DNA from: Ischnura elegans
Lineage: Eukaryota; Arthropoda; Insecta; Odonata; Coenagrionidae
Length of the DNA stretch: 64,000 nt
Reading direction: 5' to 3'
Assembly (NCBI RefSeq): GCF_921293095.1
Contig: NC_060247.1
Coordinates: 55,153,111 to 55,217,110, forward strand
Shown: piece after piece, positions 10,640-22,017 of the stretch
Numbering within the stretch: the stretch's first letter is position 1
Layout: every line of letters begins with the position of its first letter
Notes under the pieces: generated by a model
Databases searched by the model: none
What the model was told of the DNA's origin: nothing
The model's input: only the letters and a program-made list of their open reading frames with translations
Position numbers and translations under genes: made by a program

Positions 10640-12333
10640 ATTGCTATAACCGGCAAAGAATAAATTTTGAGGATTAAATATTCAAATTGACAGTTGATAC
10701 CGTTCATTCATTGAAAAAGCATGAAAAGTAGTGATTGACAGTAAAAGAGGCGGTGAAAGTTAAATAGGAACATCTGAGGAGAATGTGAACTATCCAGTCA
10801 TTTACGACATAGGCTTGCATTCGGATTATAAGGAAATTAAAAGCTGAATTACATAAGCCAACAGTTTTTTAGCTGAATTTTGACAAGATTAAAAAAATAC
10901 ATGGTCCACAAAGTTTTGGTAGAATCATCAAGATAACGGAAAGTAGAAAACATGTATCGGAAGTTAGATTAAGATATGAAACACTGCGCTGGATGCGGTT
11001 AAAAGTGGAAGTGGAGAGGAAAGAGTGCACTAGTATTACGTAATTTGGTGATAATTTATGGAAAGATAAGAATGCAGCAGTGTTGCTGACTTCAACCACC
11101 ATTCATGACTTGATGTCTTGTCGCTTTTTTGCTTGACAGAACGGAAAATACATCCACTTCCACCAAATGCTATCAAATTCAGTAAGAATGCAATAGTTAA
11201 ATGAAAATTAGTTGTAACTTGCTCCTTCAACATAATTCTCTGTCATTCTTCAGAGAATTGTGATCGTTGATCAAATATCAAATACTCACAGTTCATGCTA
11301 TAAACATTTTCTTATATATTGCTTGCATTTTTGCCTTTCAACAATAATTACTACACTCTGAACAATGCGATAAGATAATTAACTACTTGAAATCGAAAAA
11401 TGAGAAAACGATCTAATATATCCATTAGCCTTTTGCTGATTGGCTAAGAAATTTCAGTACTGTGCTTCATGAAAAAACTGAGGCTACTCAGAGAGCAAGA
11501 AAAATTTTCCCCCATATGCGTTTTAAATGGACAAGAAATAGATTGAATTGTCATTAAAAGCATATCGCCTTATAAATTCATATTCACAGCGCTGCGCTGA
11601 TTGGTTGTGCAATATTCAAAGAGAACTTTAAACAGAACATTTTAGATCCGTATCAATAATAGCAGTTAAACTGTCCGAAAATATTTTCCTTCCTCCATGA
11701 TTAAGTTCAAATGACCAACTATGTCTTACTTTCTCTTCTCTTGAAGCCTCAAGTGCTTCGCATTTCTTTCCCAGACTGTAGTCCTTAGATCTCATGAAAA
11801 ATCTTCTATCCCTAGGATTTAAGTGGTGAGGATAATTTTCATACTAAATTTTCTGTATTGCCCAGACCTACTTACAGTACGCTTCGAAGTTCAAGTTATT
11901 GGATTGAAAGCTTACATCGTAGATCGAAAATAATAAGAAAGGGCTAAGCACATACTACTTTACAGAAAATATATGAGCTTAGCCTTTCGTGAAAAAAAAG
12001 TCCTCAAGACTCGGAAAAAGATATCGAAACTCAGCTAATCCCTTAATTAGAGCGTTCCCTAAGTCTGCTGCGACTCCCTTTACTATAGCTTATTCCTTCC
12101 ACCTTAGACTTATCAGAAATCGAGCTCCTATACAGCCTTGTTTTCTGAAACTGAGTCGACTCCTACGTCTTTCTTTTAAGGCGAAGCTAAATATTTGAGA
12201 AGCCGTTGTGCAAACTATGTGTTTCTCCTAAATTAAAATTGTTGTATCGTGTTATCCTGACTGAGATTAACTACCTGATATATCATAATTTTTTCAAAAT
12301 CACTTTAGTTATGACAGTTCATTTTTCAACACA
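10640..12333. other. Gene-free end of flank A
   Basis: The sequence is AT-rich and aligns to about 29590-31510. No open frame is conserved between the two copies. Landmarks such as CGGAAAGTAGAA(A/C)ACATGTATCGG (near 10938 / 29914) occur in both. I see no known element, RNA gene or promoter. Confidence 0.6.
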
Positions 12334-12345
12334 TAATAACGTATA

Positions 12346-13520
12346 ACCATCACTGTGGTCAACAGTTGTAAGATTGATTTGACACAGCTCTCCACTCAAT
12401 TCTCCAATCAGCTAATCTTTTCACCCCTACTTATTAATTCTTTTTCATATCCTTCTTTACCTTTTCCATATATTTAATCGAGGTTTTCCTTTTCCATTCT
12501 TCTCATCTACTTATCCTTCGACGATTGTTTTCATCAGGACATCATATCTCAACGTATTGCCAATTACATTTTTCGCTTTTTATCAAGGTTTTCACGAGGC
12601 TTCTCTTATTTCCTAATCTTCTAAATCTAAATATTTTGACTACATATTTCAATTTTAGCCTATAATTATTCATTTTCACCATAAACCAATATCTTAGTGC
12701 TTATTTTCAGCTGATATCTACCAATAATCCTTCTCATATTTACCAGAATCTTCTCAATGTACTTCTTTGACTCTGCTTTGAACGATGTGTCATCAGCAAA
12801 TCGTAGCATGCTAATTTTTCTCCTTATGTATCTTTATTCCTGACACCTCTTTTATTTCATATAAAGCATTAGGGTTGGAAGTGTTGCAAAATAGGGGTGA
12901 CTAAGCACATTCTTCTTTCGCTCATTACCTAATTCTTGCTTCTGAACAAGTGGTCCCTAATATTATCGCAATTACCTGTTTTTTCTTTATAATTGTGTAC
13001 GAGTCTCCCGTCAATGCAGAGAACCCTAATTTATTTCAGCATTCTAAGCATTGAGTCCAATACACGTTGTCAAACGCCTTTTCTGAGTCCACAAACGTAA
13101 CGAAATTGGGCTTGTTCTTCTCCATTTTCTTCCCTAATAGCTGCTTTAGGGGCCATGATTGTTCCCTTGTGCCTTTGCTTTTTCTGAATTCGAGTTAGTC
13201 CTCATCCTATTAATTCCGCTTTTCGTTTCATTCTTGAATGGATGATCAATGTGAATTTCTTGGACGCGTGTGTTTTCAGGTTTATAGCCCTAATATTTTC
13301 ACACTTTTTCTCTAAGGAATTGGGATTATAATGTTCCTCTCGAAGTCTCTTACTGCCCCATCAAATCTGATCTTATAATTGGGGCTTCCATATCATTTGT
13401 GTCAACTTCTCCTTGTTTTAGGTAGCCATGATGGTTTCCGCTGAACAACTCATTCAGATATTTCTTCCATCTCTCCACATTGTCTTCGTTTTGTCAACGT
13501 TCTCCCAGCCGTATATTTAT
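12346..13520 (-). mobile_element. Decayed RTE-type LINE fragment, minus strand
   Basis: Read on the minus strand from about 13500 downwards, it gives a piece resembling the pre-RT linker (ENVDKTKTMW), then FVTFVDSEKAFDNV (RT motif A, near 13080), ISMLRFADD-type motif C (near 12800), and the 3' coding end RLADWRIEWRAVSNQS. The 3' tail has TTGACCACAGTGATGG near 12346. These blocks match the better-preserved RTE copy at 39052-41735, so both belong to one family. It is truncated at its 5' end and full of frameshifts. It fills the gap between flank A and gene 1, and nothing comparable is present before gene 2. Confidence 0.85.
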
Positions 13521-13968
13521 CTGATACCTCGGAGTTACGTAGTCAGATTGTACACCGATCGAGAGCACCGATCGATTCAAAGAGCCTTAATCGGGCCTTT
13601 AAAAACAATACCTTCGTTCATAATTTTTCATCTCTTACCTCATTTTTAATACTGCTGTGTGTTTCGACGAATTTACCGTAGGAATTCATTTAATTGCTCC
13701 GTCTACCCCTGAAAATACCCGATATTTCTCTCTGTATCATTTCAAGAACGTAATCAGTAACTTGTCGATTACATAATGCACTACCTTTGAGACAAACGGT
13801 CTTATTTTAGCAGCGCTATCAAGATAGCTGTCCTGAATATCGGATTCAAACCGAAGTGATAAATACGATCTTAACATCTTCTGCAATAGAGAACAAAATG
13901 AACGAAAAAAACCTTTGTGGAACATTCCGACATCCCTGCATATTGAGCAATTCTTCTTTCGATAGAGG
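13521..13968. other. Sequence upstream of gene copy 1; no TATA box seen
   Basis: About 450 bp separate the LINE fragment from the point where gene 1 and gene 2 become alignable (13969 / 37287). I see no clear TATA element in the 100 bp before 13969. The stretch is not homologous to the region upstream of gene 2. Confidence 0.5.
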
Positions 13969-14037
13969 ATACATAAGTCTCAACTCGAGGCGGATCAATC
14001 CACTGCTCGATCATCCGTGAGTGAGGAACGGGTGATC

Positions 14038-14355
14038 ATGAAGGGAACTCTCATCATTCTCGCGGCACTTTGCCTTGCAGCGGCCTCCGGTGGTTTGATC
14101 AAGAAGACAAAGAGCGATTTTTGGCTCCAGGCACTTCCAAAATGGGAGCCTCTCCCGGTGGTGGGAGATGTCGGCGAAAGACTGATTCTGACGCCTCTGA
14201 TCCAACAGGGAAAAATTGACGAGGCAAGGGCAATGGCGGAAGTCAAGGATCTGTCGGACGATCCCGAGGTGCAGGCGATCAAGTCTTACTCAGGCTACTT
14301 CACAGTCAACGAGACGTACAATTCCAACCTGTTCTTCTGGTTCTTCCCAGCAATG
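14038..14355 (+). CDS. CPVL: CPVL-like copy 1, exon 1
   Basis: Codes residues 1-106: the signal peptide, a propeptide-like segment and the N-terminal FFWFFPAM block. The donor is ATG|GTGAGT, phase 0. Confidence 0.92.
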
Positions 14356-17300
14356 GTGAGTGAACTCATCCTTTTCTCCTCCTTATTCATCCACCATACT
14401 CATGGACACCACGATACCCTTTCGTACCATTATTTCCACTTGAGTTATGTTAATCTGATGTTAAACGGACAGATAGTGTGGAATAAACTCTGCATATATT
14501 CTCAAACGAGACGATTATCAATGAAACACGCCAACTGTTTTGTAACTTACACAAGATGACTTCAGTGTTTTTAGGGAACCACTATCTGCAGACAAACCAT
14601 GGTATTATTCTGGAAAATGAAACATTTTGGGAACTGAATATCACTTCGGAGGAGTGCGAGGAGGTCTGCACCCAGATCCACGGTTTACTTGCCCTTTCTC
14701 TTTAGTACAAACCTAAATCTGCCACTGAACTCCCACATCATTTCCTCTACAAGTTCAACCAGACGGCTTTTTGTGATAAAAAAAGGGATAAAAATTAATG
14801 CATATTTTTTTAAATATCGAAGGTGCTAAAGTTATTTCTAAATGGAAACATGAGTACTCCAACTCTGGGAAGACGTAAATATTAATGAGTTAGACTTCGA
14901 AATTTCCCGTCAAACTTGTTCATACCAAGTAAATCTGCATAGCATAGATGAACGAAAATATTTTTTTTTTAAACTTTCTATTGACTCATGATAGTTGCAT
15001 AGGATACTTTATGACTACTTCTGGGTATTAAGACCTGGATCTACAGGTAATATGTCTGAATTGCAAAATACGTAAAGCAATTGGTACGCGTATTATGCAA
15101 AACAGAAGAAGAACCCTCCTTGGGCAAGTTGAAATTTCGAGATAAATGATATGGCTCTCTTGTATTTCATTAGTTCCGCATGTAAGCGTTTGACATGGTA
15201 CAGCCAGCGAGCCAATACTCATTACCAAATTTGAAAAGTGCACATGAAATACATAGCATATCACGAGAAAATACGTATACGTGTGTCAACCATGCGTGTA
15301 GCAACTAGGATTTATTTGCAGGAGTTGACCTGCGGCTGAGATAATTCGCGCTTACGGGAAGGACGAGTAAAAATGTTACTGCGAAGGTACACGAGAACGC
15401 GAAACGAATTTTGCACATGGGGAAAAAATCGAAACGGGAAAAACCTTGGTCACGTGACGAATCTGATAGGTCTGGGAAGCTGATTAAGACGATAGCATTG
15501 GTTTTCATGCTGATCATTTCAGGCGTTCGTTATCATATCATTAGTTTCGATAAAAATTCATTAAACTCAGAAATAAAAGATAATTACAGGATTTTAATAA
15601 CATATATTTGCAAGCACATTTCCACTATGCATTATTACGGGAAATTAAAACTTTGCTGTTTCTATTTCCTATAACATTACGTAAGTTGGGTTTTCAATGT
15701 CGGTCTCGGCTTTGTGTTTCTTCATGCGGGCTATTGATTAAATTTACTCTGAGAACGGGAATGGTGGAGGGAAACTCAGGGTCGTCAAAAGCCCTGCTCT
15801 TTACAAAAGGCTCCCAAGGGACTATGACTTTGAACTCCATCCGACCGACAAAATGATATACTTGAAGTCTCTACCGCAAAGTTCTCACGCTGGGATCAGA
15901 CAATTCCCGAAAAATATATACCACCGCTGGTATTTGAGCCCATGTCCAAAGAGATCTTGGCCAGCAATCAGGCTAATAGTATCACTCAAACGTGATCTTC
16001 ACGAGTATCTAAATAGTGGTTATTATAAGATATAGATTCGAATTCTAGCCCATTCGTACATTTATTTCATGGAATAATCCAATATTGTTACCAGTTAGAA
16101 AGTTTTGCTGTCAATTTTCAACTAAAATGAAATACGAAGAAGACAATTTAGACAGTATTTTAGTTAATTTTTAGTAGACATGTATAAGTTGATCGCAATA
16201 GATAATTCATCCCCCATGAATCCCATTATCATTTCAGAACAATCCTGAGGAAGCCCCACTGCTCCTTTGGCTTCAAGGTGGACCTGGTGTGTCGTCCCTA
16301 TTCGCGCTTTTCACAGAGAATGGTCCTTATTTCATCAACCCCGATAACAAGACCCTTTCTCTCAACCCTTATTCGTGGACCACGAATCACTCTGTCATCT
16401 TCTTCGATCAGCCGGTGGGCACAGGTAAATTGCTCACTCTGACAGCTCCAGAGAAAATGTCTAGTTTACCATCTTTAAGATACGACGGATAATATGATTA
16501 ACGACTCTAAAATTTATTAAGAGAGCAAAATATGAAGCTTAAGATTGGTGTTTTCCTAGCAGTAACCGTTCTAACCTAATCACCGTGCCCCATATGTACT
16601 AGACTGCTGGTCATTTTCACTTCATTTGAGTAATTTCTTAACAACCAACCTTTGATGCAAGGAATAGGTGTTTGGTATCAGTGTTTGGTATTGTTGTTTG
16701 GTATTGTTGTTTGGTATTGTTGTTTGGTATCAAGATCAATTCTTCTTTTGTATTTTTAATTTTTATATTAAGAGGTTCACCACTCTGTTGAAAAATGGCA
16801 AACTACGATTTTTCATAAGATGGATTAAATTCTTAAAAATAATTATAAATGTTTCCAATAGTATTAAAATTAAACTCATGAGAAACATAAATTTTAGAAT
16901 TTCGACATAATCTCATTTTTTATATTACCGTAAAATATCTTAATCGTAAATTTTAGTGGAAAATTAGCGGAAATATATACATATTATCAATTTAAATCAC
17001 TTTAAAATAAGCATTGGTCTATTAGGAGACTGAATCAATAAGGATCAGTGCTACCGGTGTTCAAATAATTCAAAACAATTAACATTCAATCAAATTATTA
17101 TAAAATTAGAGAATCTGCAAAACAATTAGCATTTTTAGGACACCTTGATATTAAAGTTGCTAATGCTAGTGCATTAGGTAAAACATTGATATTATTCCCT
17201 GGAATAACATTTACGTAGGAATTCATGATAAAAAAAAATACGGAATTTTTCCCGTAACTTTTGACTGCTGAATGGCAAGTTTCAGTCACTTGATTATTTT

Positions 17301-20300
17301 ATCATGTAGAAATCAGAGGCAATTTCATTTGAAAGCCCGAAAGAAAGAATTGTAGATAAATTTTACACAATATTCAATGATATAGATTTATTCACTTGTA
17401 ATCACAAGATAACGTCGTGGCAATATCATCAAAACTAAAGCCGATGGCAGCAGTAAAAATTTCGTAGTTCCAATTTCACCTTCATGTCAGGTTGAAAACA
17501 TAGAAAATAGATCTTATATCAACTACGTATATTATTGGGCAAAATATTTTGTAGCAATTATTTCATGCTAATTTCATTTTTTCCCTTAGATGTAGATAAG
17601 AGTACATGGGGCTGAACATGAAGGGATAATTTTTAGCACAATATAATTAACTTGCTAGGTATGAATGATAAACTCCCGTGAAAAATGTGCGTAGGTGTAA
17701 ATATTTTCTTATTTAACCTTAGCGTGTATGTATTTCGTGTTTTTGAGATCTTTCCAATAAGCTCCATATGATGTACATTATTTCCAAATAATAGTGTGGA
17801 AGATATCTAACTGGAATTATTAGAGAAATCATAAAATAACTGAAACAGCTTTTTGTAATTCTCCTTATTACCTCGTAATTGTGATAAATGTATGAAATAT
17901 AGCAATCATCGAAAAAAAGAAATGTCGAGTCCAATAAACAGAAAACATTCTGTTGAATCTCAAAATGAAAGCCTAAGATCGGCCTCAAGGGCTTAAGGGC
18001 CTGATCATTGATTATGCCTCGAGGCTAGTTCGTGTAGACTGCTCTAACATGATGTGCAAAGTGTAATTGGTTTCCGGCTAGATAGTTTACATTCAAAACT
18101 GGTTTTATTGACCGAAAATGAGTTTTGGGTGTATCGGCTTAGCAGGATAAAAGATGAGGTGTATCGACCAATATAAATTAATGAAAATTTGAGGAAAGTA
18201 ATGCGGTCATGTTTTTAAATACGAGGTAAGAGGAAATTACACTATAGGGATAATTTTCAACGGTCCGAAGATCACGTCTGCCTAATTTTATATGATATAA
18301 AGGAAATCAAAATAGGAATTGCTTTTTTATACTTGGTTACATTTGGAATAATAAAACTTTCTCTCAAAAAATCACTTGATAACTGTTCCTTATGTTACTA
18401 CTTATTATACTTCGTTCACCTTTTTTTTCCATATTATGCACAAAAATGCATCAGTTAAGTAAATTAAGAACGAAAATTTTAAAATAGCTTGACTCAACCT
18501 ACATCACCATAACTAATATCTTCATCCTCGAAGGGAAGTCAGATATAAAAACCGTACATCACTGCAAATTTGTTTCGATTAATAAGAGACTACTAGCTCT
18601 CAACACCAACACGTTAAAATCAATAAAGAAACAAACCGTCCAAACCAGTTCAAGATCATCCTCCGCAGTAGCGCATTTTAGCTCATTTAGTTTTGGACTA
18701 ATTTACAATCATTTTTCAGAGAAAATTTAGGGCTGACTGAAAATTAAGGTGATGTTATCAAGAGGAATATCATGGCTATGCGTGATTATCTAATGCATGA
18801 AAAACTCTTTAGCATATAAATTATTGTTTCAATCACTTAACAATGAATTGTTTCTTTTCAATTTATATTGGAGAGCCGTATAGATATCAATTTAAAAATT
18901 ATATATAACGGATTTCACTTTTTGAACACCTAGAGAAGGAATCCATAAAAAATATTACTTAAGAATAACAGAGTATACGATTTTCGTTCATGTAATAATT
19001 TAAACCAATTTATGTATGGATGTATTTTATTTGGTTATTTATAACTCAAAGAAAATTGTGTTTTTTGGTTCAATAACAGCATATATCCATCACCTCCCTC
19101 CTTCTTGAAATAGGTTTCAGTTTCACGGACTCAGACCACGGCTATGCAACGGAGCAAGGACAAGTTGGCCAGAACATGCATACAGCTCTTGTCCAGTTCT
19201 TCACAATGTTTCCAGAATTCAATTCCAACCCATTTTACGTGACCGGCGAGTCATATGCTGGTAAATATACAACTTTAGAGGCCAATCATTGATGATCAGT
19301 ATCTATTTATTCAATTTTCATTTCCTGTCTCGGTAATTTTCACGTCTCTTTATCTTACAGGTAAATACATTCCGGCTGTTGGTTATGCTATTTACAAAAA
19401 TAACCCAAACTCCGACATCAAGATTAACCTTCAAGGTAAATATACATACATCTTGAATTGTATTATTAATAACTAATGCAGTAATGCAGCAGTTTTTTTT
19501 GATCAATTTCTTTAATTATATCCTCTGACTAGTTCATTCAACAGATTAACTGTTGAAATTAACATTTTTTAATAATTTGAGTAAATACGAATACCACAAC
19601 TTTGATCCAAAGATTAATATTAGTAGTAAAATAATTAATATATAAAATGCCGACTGCGGAAATGATGTAGAGAGAAGGGTACGGATTAAGACGCGTTCAA
19701 GACAGGACCCGACTAATGAGGGTCCTCTTAGGGCTACCTGGACCCGTCCGCCATGAATAATGTTGCCAGCCAGATCAACGCATCGCGGAAACTCATACAT
19801 GTATGGCTCTCGGATTGTTTACAACGTTCATTTTGTGTCTGTTTAGCACTGTAAAGTGTACCCTTCTTTACCTAAATTACATATATATTTTTCAATTAAG
19901 ACACTTCGAAACGTTCCTCGACGAGGTAAATAACATAAAAAAAACCGGAGCTGGGTAGAATCACAGTATACAAAAAAAGATAAAAAACATTCACAGTACT
20001 GAATTTTCAGTGGCGCATTACCACCTTCCTCAGAGTTAGTGGTTATTTTATGTTCATAATTTAAGAAATATATTACCTACCGCCAATTATAATTAAATAT
20101 AAAGGCACCAGAATTGATTTTTCGGTTGGCAAGGCGAATCATCATGGGGAAGGAGACTTTATAACCTATTTCTATTGGATTTAGTAATTACATAAAATTT
20201 AAAATTTCATTCCAGACAATTAGCAGTTCCATCCAATCTCATACGTTTAATATTTAGTTTAGAATCATAATCATCGCTTATTAGTAGCAGCTATTTACAC

Positions 20301-22017
20301 AAAAGATGAGGCACCAAACGCTGAATTATTTGATCTTCCCTCTATGTTAGGTAATGATGATAACATCTTCTTCTTCTTACTCAAATAGGATTAGCTATTG
20401 GAAATGGCATGACGGATCCCGAGTCAATGATTCCTGAATATGCTTCTCTTATATACGAGGTGGGCCTCATAGATGACAATGGAAGAGCATTGATTCAAAA
20501 CTTCCAAGATATTTGTGTTCAAGCCATTAGGGTTGGAAATTGGATGAACGCCTTTCAGGTGAGCTATAATGACATATCATAAGCGAGGTATCAACCCCAG
20601 TGACATTTCTTCTCATAAGCTATCAATTTTCGGCATAATGAAAACATTCCTATGAATAAAATCAATTTTGTCTGTATTAAAATCCTTAAAAATGACAATA
20701 AGCGCGAATATATTTATCTATATGGGCGGGAAATCACAAAATATTTCACTTTTGGCCTAAAACATATTTCTTCCGAGAAAACAAGCCTTTTGCTTCGCAT
20801 TTTCACACAGAACTTTTTACAAACTATTTTATCATATTTTATGCACCATTTTGTTATTCTTGGTATGCTCTATTCCGTCGTTTTTATTCGTATTCAAAGT
20901 AATTTTCTAAATATTTACGCATGTGTACTTTTGTGAAGTTATCACCCTTCTACTGTAATAACTCTCAGAACAACTATTATTAACGATAAGGAATGAAGCC
21001 GCTCAGATACATTGACCAATAAAATACCACAATACAATGCTCGTGGAATTTTCTAATTCAATCAGCAGTAAACATAACGATAATTAGTATTTATGAAGTT
21101 TCAGGCACGTCTTAAAAACGACAGCTATTCACAAAAAAAGGGAAAATATCTCAAACGGATTGTGTATTAAGGTTATTGGTCTAGAAGGCATGTCTTTTTT
21201 GCATCGCGAATAATTAAATAAAGCCTTTGAATAATTTCTCCAACCACATGAATGAAAAATCTCCTGTTTTTGTAATATTCTCTGATTATGCACCTTTTGT
21301 AACAGTAAAAAGTTGATGTAGCTTAAATTCTTCGCGTTCACATTTCTATTATTAGTCTCTGATTATGCTCTCATTGCGACAACGACAAAATCGCTGCATC
21401 GTAAATTTTCATTCTCGCCACTCTGCCACAAAATATTCACAAACACATAATAATAACAATTTTTTAATTTGGTATGCATCTGATTTCAGTATTGGAGTAC
21501 AATCCTCGGTTACTTCACCGAACTCAGTGGGTACTCTTTCATCTACAACATTTACTACGTAGACGACCCTGCGACGGGCGGCAGCGTACCCGACTTCGTC
21601 CAGAGTGAGAGGACGAGGAAAGCCATGCACGTTGGAGACACGATGTACTCCTACGTCGGCACCGTTTACAACAAACTGGAACCGGATATCATGAAGTCAG
21701 TCAGGCCTTGGGTCGAGGAGCTCCTGAATTCCGGACTCAGGATAATGTTTTACAACGGAAACTTCGACGTGAGCGTCGGGTACCCTCTCTCGAGGGGAAT
21801 GTTCAAGAAACTCCAATTCGATGGAGCGGACGAATATAGGATAGCCAAGCGAGAGATGTGGCGCGTTGGAGGGGAACTGGCCGGTTATTACAAGAAAGGT
21901 GGGACCTTCATGGAGGTTATGGTCAGGAACGCGGGGCACATGGTGCCAACGGACCAGCCAGTTTGGGCTCTGGACCTCATAACCCGTTTCTCAAGGAACT
22001 TAGACCTATCAAGCTGA
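14038..22017 (+). CDS. CPVL: Secreted serine carboxypeptidase, CPVL / vitellogenic-carboxypeptidase-like, copy 1 (six exons, 474 aa)
   Basis: Exons are 14038-14355, 16238-16424, 19114-19260, 19361-19435, 20389-20558 and 21490-22017; every border is GT/AG and phases are consistent. The product would be a peptidase family S10 exopeptidase removing C-terminal residues, acting in the secretory/lysosomal path or outside the cell. Residues 1-18 form a signal peptide (MKGTLIILAALCLAAASG). Family motifs follow in order: SYSGYFTVNETYNSNLFFWF, LLLWLQGGPGVSSLF (114-128), DQPVGTGFSF (163-172), TGESYAGKY with nucleophile Ser215, YNGNFD with Asp392, and NAGHMVP with His449. Length fits CPVL-type proteins. 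ATG 14038 is chosen because the signal peptide follows directly; an open frame continues upstream, but without an ATG. AATAAA is not seen within about 400 nt after the stop. Family assignment is firm; whether the enzyme is digestive, venom or yolk-related cannot be told. Confidence 0.93.
14575..14682 (+). other. Possible stray exon with PAN/apple-like sequence in intron 1 of copy 1
   Basis: A 108-nt stretch is flanked by TTTTTAG on the left and GTTTAC on the right, and both ends are phase 1. It translates to a peptide containing NETFWELNITSEECEEVC, resembling the EEC...C stretch of PAN/apple domains. It is more GC-rich than the surrounding intron. It cannot be part of this carboxypeptidase in frame, because intron 1 is phase 0 and that reading meets a TGA. 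It lies in a roughly 1-kb tract absent from intron 1 of copy 2. The domain resemblance is weak and rests on one block. Confidence 0.3.
16238..16424 (+). CDS. CPVL: CPVL-like copy 1, exon 2
   Basis: Codes residues 107-168 plus one base. It carries the oxyanion-loop motif GGPG (120-123) and DQPVGT. The acceptor is TTTCAG and the donor ACAG|GTAAAT, phase 1. Confidence 0.93.
16669..16733 (+). repeat. Minisatellite, 13-bp unit, in intron 2 of copy 1
   Basis: GTTTGGTATTGTT is repeated about three times in tandem, with two degenerate GTTTGGTATC units at the edges. It is not found at the matching place in copy 2. Confidence 0.8.
19114..19260 (+). CDS. CPVL: CPVL-like copy 1, exon 3
   Basis: Codes residues 169-217 plus a split Gly218. 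It holds the nucleophile Ser215 in GESYAG. Phase 1 at both ends. Confidence 0.93.
19361..19435 (+). CDS. CPVL: CPVL-like copy 1, exon 4
   Basis: Codes residues 218-242 (KYIPAVGYAIYKNN...INLQ), the conserved stretch just after the nucleophile elbow. It is separated from exon 3 by only 100 nt. Confidence 0.92.
19899..20060. other. Intron 4 insertion of about 160 bp, only in copy 1
   Basis: Copy 2 lacks this tract (junction near 48330). It holds CTTCGAAACGTTC, ACCGGAGCTGGGTAG and CACCTTCCTCAGAG. These phrases suggest a fragment of a dispersed repeat, but I cannot name the family and see no clear target duplication. Confidence 0.5.
20389..20558 (+). CDS. CPVL: CPVL-like copy 1, exon 5
   Basis: Codes residues 243-299, beginning GLAIGNGMTDPESMIPEYAS, the conserved GNG.TDP block. 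The last 34 residues belong to the variable cap region and differ sharply from copy 2. The exit phase is 0. Confidence 0.92.
21490..22017 (+). CDS. CPVL: CPVL-like copy 1, exon 6 (terminal)
   Basis: Codes residues 300-474 and the TGA stop. It contains catalytic Asp392 (YNGNFD) and His449 (NAGHMVP). Its GC content is visibly higher than that of the flanking intron. Confidence 0.93.
   Translation, partial: YWSTILGYFTELSGYSFIYNIYYVDDPATGGSVPDFVQSERTRKAMHVGDTMYSYVGTVYNKLEPDIMKSVRPWVEELLNSGLRIMFYNGNFDVSVGYPLSRGMFKKLQFDGADEYRIAKREMWRVGGELAGYYKKGGTFMEVMVRNAGHMVPTDQPVWALDLITRFSRNLDLSS

Larger units (their letters stand above)
3416..12333. repeat. Segmental duplication unit 1, non-coding flank (A)
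   Basis: This stretch aligns by eye to 23184-31510 along most of its length. Shared landmarks include the CTAGCAACCAGCAAAAGG segment (3427 / 23197), the TGAAGAGGGGATATGGCTCACC segment (near 4508 / 24299), the decayed mariner (9798 / 28140) and the end near 12333 / 31510. It holds no gene I can support; the open frames are short and full of stops in the paralogue. Differences from the paralogue are the Helitron at 7378-9497 (only here), a roughly 360-bp tract missing near 4940 (present at about 24925-25300) and a missing 652-bp TIR element near 10398. The preserved alignment suggests a fairly recent duplication. Confidence 0.85.

Noticed and set aside
14017-14559. 180-codon frame covering exon 1 of gene 1 and beyond
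   Set aside because: It starts at GTG and reads into intron 1. The donor ATG|GTGAGT and the match to exon 2 show that coding ends at 14355.
16289-16492. Open frames continuing past exons into introns (also at 38853, 47697 and 48667)
   Set aside because: They run through good GT donors; aligned paralogues show the introns diverging with indels while the exons stay in frame.
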